This document shows, one piece after another, positions 60,996 through 64,000 of a DNA stretch of 64,000 nucleotides. How positions within the stretch are numbered: the first letter of the stretch is position 1; the number at the start of each line of letters is the position of its first letter. Position numbers and translations under genes: made by a program. The stretch comes from Buttiauxella sp. B2 (lineage in GTDB: Bacteria > Pseudomonadota > Gammaproteobacteria > Enterobacterales > Enterobacteriaceae), in assembly GCF_006376615.1 (NCBI RefSeq), contig NZ_VEXQ01000015.1, positions 1 through 64,000 on the forward strand, given 5' to 3'. The notes under the pieces were generated by a model. The model made no database searches and had not been told where the DNA came from. It saw only the letters and a list, made by a program, of their open reading frames with translations.

Positions 60996-62242
60996 AAAGG
61001 TTATTAAAGGTCACGGCAATGACAGGATTATTAACACTTGTCAAAATGGTCATGGGCTTTGTTATTGCAAAAGTTGTTGCGGTTTATACAGGGCCATCTG
61101 GGATGGCCCTCCTCGGTCAAGTTCAAAGCCTGGTTAATGGGTTCAATGGTGTAATTAATTCACCAGTAAATAATGGCATTATACGCTATACGTCAGAAAA
61201 TAAAGAATATGGTTTTAATGCCTGCTCGCCATGGTGGAAAGCATCATTTCAGTGGGTGATGCTATTATGTCTAATAATGATTCCTTTGGGGCTTATTTTT
61301 TCAGAAAGTATATCAGAATGGATTTTTGGTAATGCCGATTATAAATGGATTGTTAGTGCTGTAATTATTTGTTTACCTTTTACGGCAATAGGTACATTGA
61401 TAACTTCTGTTATTAATGGTCAACAATTATATAGGCGGTATGTCGCTCTTGGTATGGCTTCAGCGATTATTTCCGGATTGTTGATGATAGTGATGATTAT
61501 TTATGCTGACTTAAATGGTGCTCTACTTGCAGCTACTATTCAATCGGCAATAGTTGGTATTATATTGCTCTTATCTTCACTTAGACAACCTTGGATCCGC
61601 TTAAAGTATTGGTGGGGTAGAACAGGTAATAAAGAAAGAAAAGATATTGGCGGCTATATATTAATGGCTATGGCTACTGCTTTAACTTTGCCTATTTCTT
61701 TAATTTTAATCAGAAATATTCTAGTCGACCATGTAGGGTGGATAGTAACAGGGCAATGGCAGGCAGTATGGAAAATTTCAGAAGTCTATTTGGGCGTTAT
61801 CACGATGGCACTTGGGGTTTATTTTTTGCCACGCCTGTCGACAATTGATTCTGCGACTGAGATTAAAAATGAAATTAATAATACAGCAATTGTTATCATC
61901 CCAATTGTTACTCTTTTAGCTGTATTAGTGTATTTGACAAGAGATATTGCCATCTCAATATTATTTACGAAAGAGTTTTCACCTGCTCGTGATCTTTTCT
62001 TTATTCAGCTACTTGGTGATGTTGTTAAAGTTGCTAGTTGGTTGTATGCCTATCCAATGTTATCGCGTAAAGCTACAAAATGGTTCGTAGGAACCGAAGT
62101 TATTTTCTCTATTTCTTGGGTTGTATTTACTCTAATATTTGTCTCGAAAATCGGTGTTCATGGGGCTAACTATGCATATCTATTTAATTACATTTTATAT
62201 TTCTTATTTGTATTTTGTAATGTCAAAAGATTTTCGAGGTAA
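60992..62242 (+). CDS. wzx: O-antigen flippase Wzx, WzxE-like
   Basis: This 416-residue membrane protein has about 12 TM helices and begins [27 protein letters not shown]-type. Landmarks shared with the ECA flippase WzxE include [30 protein letters not shown]-type and [16 protein letters not shown] segments. E. coli WzxE is also 416 residues as I recall. It should move the Und-PP-linked repeat unit. Adjacent placement to a sugar aminotransferase echoes wecE-wzxE in the ECA cluster. ATG overlaps the previous stop. Confidence 0.88.
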   Translation: MKRLLKVTAMTGLLTLVKMVMGFVIAKVVAVYTGPSGMALLGQVQSLVNGFNGVINSPVNNGIIRYTSENKEYGFNACSPWWKASFQWVMLLCLIMIPLGLIFSESISEWIFGNADYKWIVSAVIICLPFTAIGTLITSVINGQQLYRRYVALGMASAIISGLLMIVMIIYADLNGALLAATIQSAIVGIILLLSSLRQPWIRLKYWWGRTGNKERKDIGGYILMAMATALTLPISLILIRNILVDHVGWIVTGQWQAVWKISEVYLGVITMALGVYFLPRLSTIDSATEIKNEINNTAIVIIPIVTLLAVLVYLTRDIAISILFTKEFSPARDLFFIQLLGDVVKVASWLYAYPMLSRKATKWFVGTEVIFSISWVVFTLIFVSKIGVHGANYAYLFNYILYFLFVFCNVKRFSR

Positions 62243-62269
62243 GTCGTCATTTTTAAATTTGAGGTAAGC

Positions 62270-63178
62270 ATGATCTCAATTGTAGTTTTATCTTATAACC
62301 ATCAAGATTATATATTGGACACTTTAGATTCAGCATGCGAAGTTGATCTTGTAAAAGAAATTATTGTAATTGATGATGGTTCTACAGATGATTCTTCTTG
62401 TGTAATTAAAGATTACATCAATAAAAAATCTAGCAACATAGATATAAAATTTATAGAAAAAGTAAATAGTGGTTTAGTGAAGTCATTGAATATTGGCTTA
62501 CACATGGCTAAGTATGAAAATATTTATTTTATTGCTTCAGATGATATTATTTGCCCTGCAGATTTTAAGTCGTTATTTAACGTGTTCTTAGAAAGCAAAC
62601 AATCAAAAATGATTATTGGCAATGCTTGGATTTATCACGCAAACACCCCATGCTCGCAAAAATGCTATACCACTAAACACAATGATTTCTTCGCTTTATC
62701 AGATGACGAAATAAGGAAATCTATTTTCACAAACTTTCCTAAACCTTTGTTATTGCAATCAGCCATTTTTAAAAAACAAGCGCTGCTGGATGTTGGTGGT
62801 TGGAATGAAAATCTGGTATGGGATGATTATCCCATGTTCGTTAAGATGATTTCTAACTATTCAATTTCTAGAAAGGAAATACAATATAATGAGCAATATG
62901 TTGTATCAAAATACAGGCAACATGAAACCAATACGTATAAAAATATAAGAAAGCAAATTTCTATGTTAGAAGAGGCCTTTAAGGTTGTAGTGCCAGCAAA
63001 TATTTTGCCAAAAGCTCTAACAAAGCAATACGCGTTTTATCTATTAATGGCTATAAAAAATAAAGATGCTTTGGTTATTAAATATTTATTAAGGGCGATA
63101 ATCAAAAACGGGGAATATGTTATGTTTATAACTTCTTTCGCTAGTGAAATTAGTGACTGGGTGAAAAGGAAATTATAA
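62270..63178 (+). CDS. O-antigen glycosyltransferase, GT2 family
   Basis: This 302-residue GT-A enzyme has MISIVVLSYNHQDYILDTLD at the N-terminus, VIDDGSTDDS (about residue 35), the metal-binding FIASDDIIC (about 85-93) and the catalytic-base region WDDYPMFVKM (about 184). The C-terminal third is helical and basic. Related enzymes work on rhamnose- or amino-sugar-containing O antigens, but donor and linkage are unknown. It is very AT-rich and 28 bp after wzx. Confidence 0.85.
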   Translation: MISIVVLSYNHQDYILDTLDSACEVDLVKEIIVIDDGSTDDSSCVIKDYINKKSSNIDIKFIEKVNSGLVKSLNIGLHMAKYENIYFIASDDIICPADFKSLFNVFLESKQSKMIIGNAWIYHANTPCSQKCYTTKHNDFFALSDDEIRKSIFTNFPKPLLLQSAIFKKQALLDVGGWNENLVWDDYPMFVKMISNYSISRKEIQYNEQYVVSKYRQHETNTYKNIRKQISMLEEAFKVVVPANILPKALTKQYAFYLLMAIKNKDALVIKYLLRAIIKNGEYVMFITSFASEISDWVKRKL

Positions 63179-63179
63179 C

Positions 63180-64000
63180 ATGCGCGATTTTTTGTTTTTT
63201 GATTTTCTTTTCGCCAATGCTCTTGAATATATTGCGTATGCAATTACATGCTGTGTAGTGTTGTATTTATGCACACGTAAAACAATTGGTTATATATTTG
63301 ATCCGTTTCATTTTTACTATACTTTTACGTTTGGAACTTCCTATGCAATAGTTATAATTCTTTACGCTCATGGTTTAGTAAGTGATTATTATTTTTCATT
63401 TTTAGCTCTTTATGCTATTTTATTTTTATTCTGTTTTATTTTAACCAGCAGCTTATCATCAAGACGAGCGCGTAGTAGTGGCATTTTTTATCGATTAACA
63501 TATACTTGCGAACGTCAGGAAGGGTTGTTAATTAAGTTTCTTATTTTTATCTATTTCTTATGTGCAGCTATTTATATAGGGAAAGTATCCACCGCCGTTT
63601 TTTATTCCTCTAGATTTGAAGCTAATAGAGGCTTGGGTGGTGTTGTAAGAATTATGGATGCTCTAAGGTTAATAATTGCAGCCTGGTTATTTGTATATTT
63701 TTTACGAATAAAAAAGAAAAAATATCTTTTGGGTGCAATATTCGTTTCCTTAATAGGTGCACTACTATCTGGTGCTAAATTTGCTTTGCTTGAGCAATTA
63801 TATGTAATGTTTGTTGCTGGGTTCATAGCTGAAAGAAAAAAAATAAAACTCACGTTTGGTGTTCTTTTTTTATTTTTACTGTTGGGGGCGTTGTTGTTAT
63901 TCTTTGTATTGGCAATACTCTCACAAACATCCGTTGCAATAGGCTATGTTAATTCACAATATATTCCTGGCGCGCCTGTAACTGTCGAACTATTAATACT
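63180..64000 (+). CDS. wzy: Wzy-like O-antigen polymerase, 3' end cut by the window
   Basis: The frame opening with ATG at 63180 (overlapping nothing, 1 bp after the previous stop) runs to the window edge without a stop, giving at least 273 residues. The visible part has about seven hydrophobic segments separated by short basic loops (such as RKTIGYIFDPFHFYY, and FLRIKKKKYLLG), with an SSRFEANRGLGG loop. This pattern, and the position after wzx in an O-antigen cluster, fit a Wzy polymerase that joins repeat units in the periplasm. Wzy proteins share little sequence, so the call rests on topology and context. Confidence 0.72.
   Translation, partial: MRDFLFFDFLFANALEYIAYAITCCVVLYLCTRKTIGYIFDPFHFYYTFTFGTSYAIVIILYAHGLVSDYYFSFLALYAILFLFCFILTSSLSSRRARSSGIFYRLTYTCERQEGLLIKFLIFIYFLCAAIYIGKVSTAVFYSSRFEANRGLGGVVRIMDALRLIIAAWLFVYFLRIKKKKYLLGAIFVSLIGALLSGAKFALLEQLYVMFVAGFIAERKKIKLTFGVLFLFLLLGALLLFFVLAILSQTSVAIGYVNSQYIPGAPVTVELLI

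Noticed and set aside
1-64000. CRISPR array, tRNA or rRNA genes, insertion sequences
   Set aside because: No regularly spaced repeats, cloverleaf-like segments, transposase or terminal inverted repeats were recognised. The glycan insertion at 16.9-21.4 kb has no visible mobile element or direct repeats at its ends.

Overview
The window is chromosomal DNA from a member of the Enterobacteriaceae (Enterobacterales). Gene content, gene order and protein lengths follow the Escherichia coli / Salmonella yegQ-baeRS-mdt-alkA-yegE-udk-dcd-asmA-yegH-colanic acid-galF-O-antigen segment almost gene for gene. Sequence differences from E. coli and two local rearrangements (no yegI/J/K/L-type genes beside yegD, and an extra cluster beside alkA) point to another genus, which I cannot fix from the sequence alone.

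Region 1 (1-1543) is the right-hand end of a P2-like prophage: the 3' part of late gene D, then ogr, a terminator, and an attachment core embedded in the terminator of the CRP-controlled small RNA gene cyaR. Region 2 (1627-15717, all minus strand) holds trhP(yegQ), the BaeSR two-component system with its mdtABCD efflux operon (an inverted REP pair separates mdtC from mdtD), and the Hsp70-like gene yegD. alkA (plus strand) follows.

Region 3 (16920-21384) is the most unusual part. A compact four-gene glycan cluster, AT-richer than its flanks, sits between alkA and yegE(dgcE), which are neighbours in E. coli. It encodes a WbpV-like reductase, a WbpL-like polyprenyl-phosphate sugar-1-phosphate transferase, a NeuD/PglD-type acetyltransferase and a WbpM-like UDP-HexNAc 4,6-dehydratase. 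Together these could make UDP-QuiNAc (or a related 6-deoxy-HexNAc) and load it on undecaprenyl phosphate. The cluster has no flippase, polymerase or further glycosyltransferase of its own, so its product probably feeds another locus.

Region 4 (21461-30016) holds dgcE, udk, dcd, asmA and yegH. Region 5 (30017-53369) is a complete 20-gene colanic acid cluster, wza-wzb-wzc-wcaABCDEF-gmd-fcl-gmm-wcaI-manC-manB-wcaJ-wzxC-wcaKLM. Its 740-bp leader contains an RcsAB-type box and a JUMPstart/ops element, which indicate Rcs and RfaH control.

Region 6 (53548-64000) starts with galF. A second JUMPstart then precedes a serotype-specific O-antigen cluster: rmlB, rmlD, rmlA, a GT2 glycosyltransferase, rmlC, an FdtA/QdtA-type ketoisomerase, an FdtB/QdtB-type aminotransferase, a WzxE-like flippase, another GT2 enzyme and the start of a Wzy-like polymerase cut by the window edge. 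The predicted sugars are L-rhamnose and a dTDP-3-amino-3,6-dideoxyhexose (Fuc3N or Qui3N type). The N-acetyltransferase normally found with fdtA/fdtB is not in the window. From about 57 kb onward the DNA becomes strongly AT-rich, as is usual for horizontally exchanged O-antigen genes.
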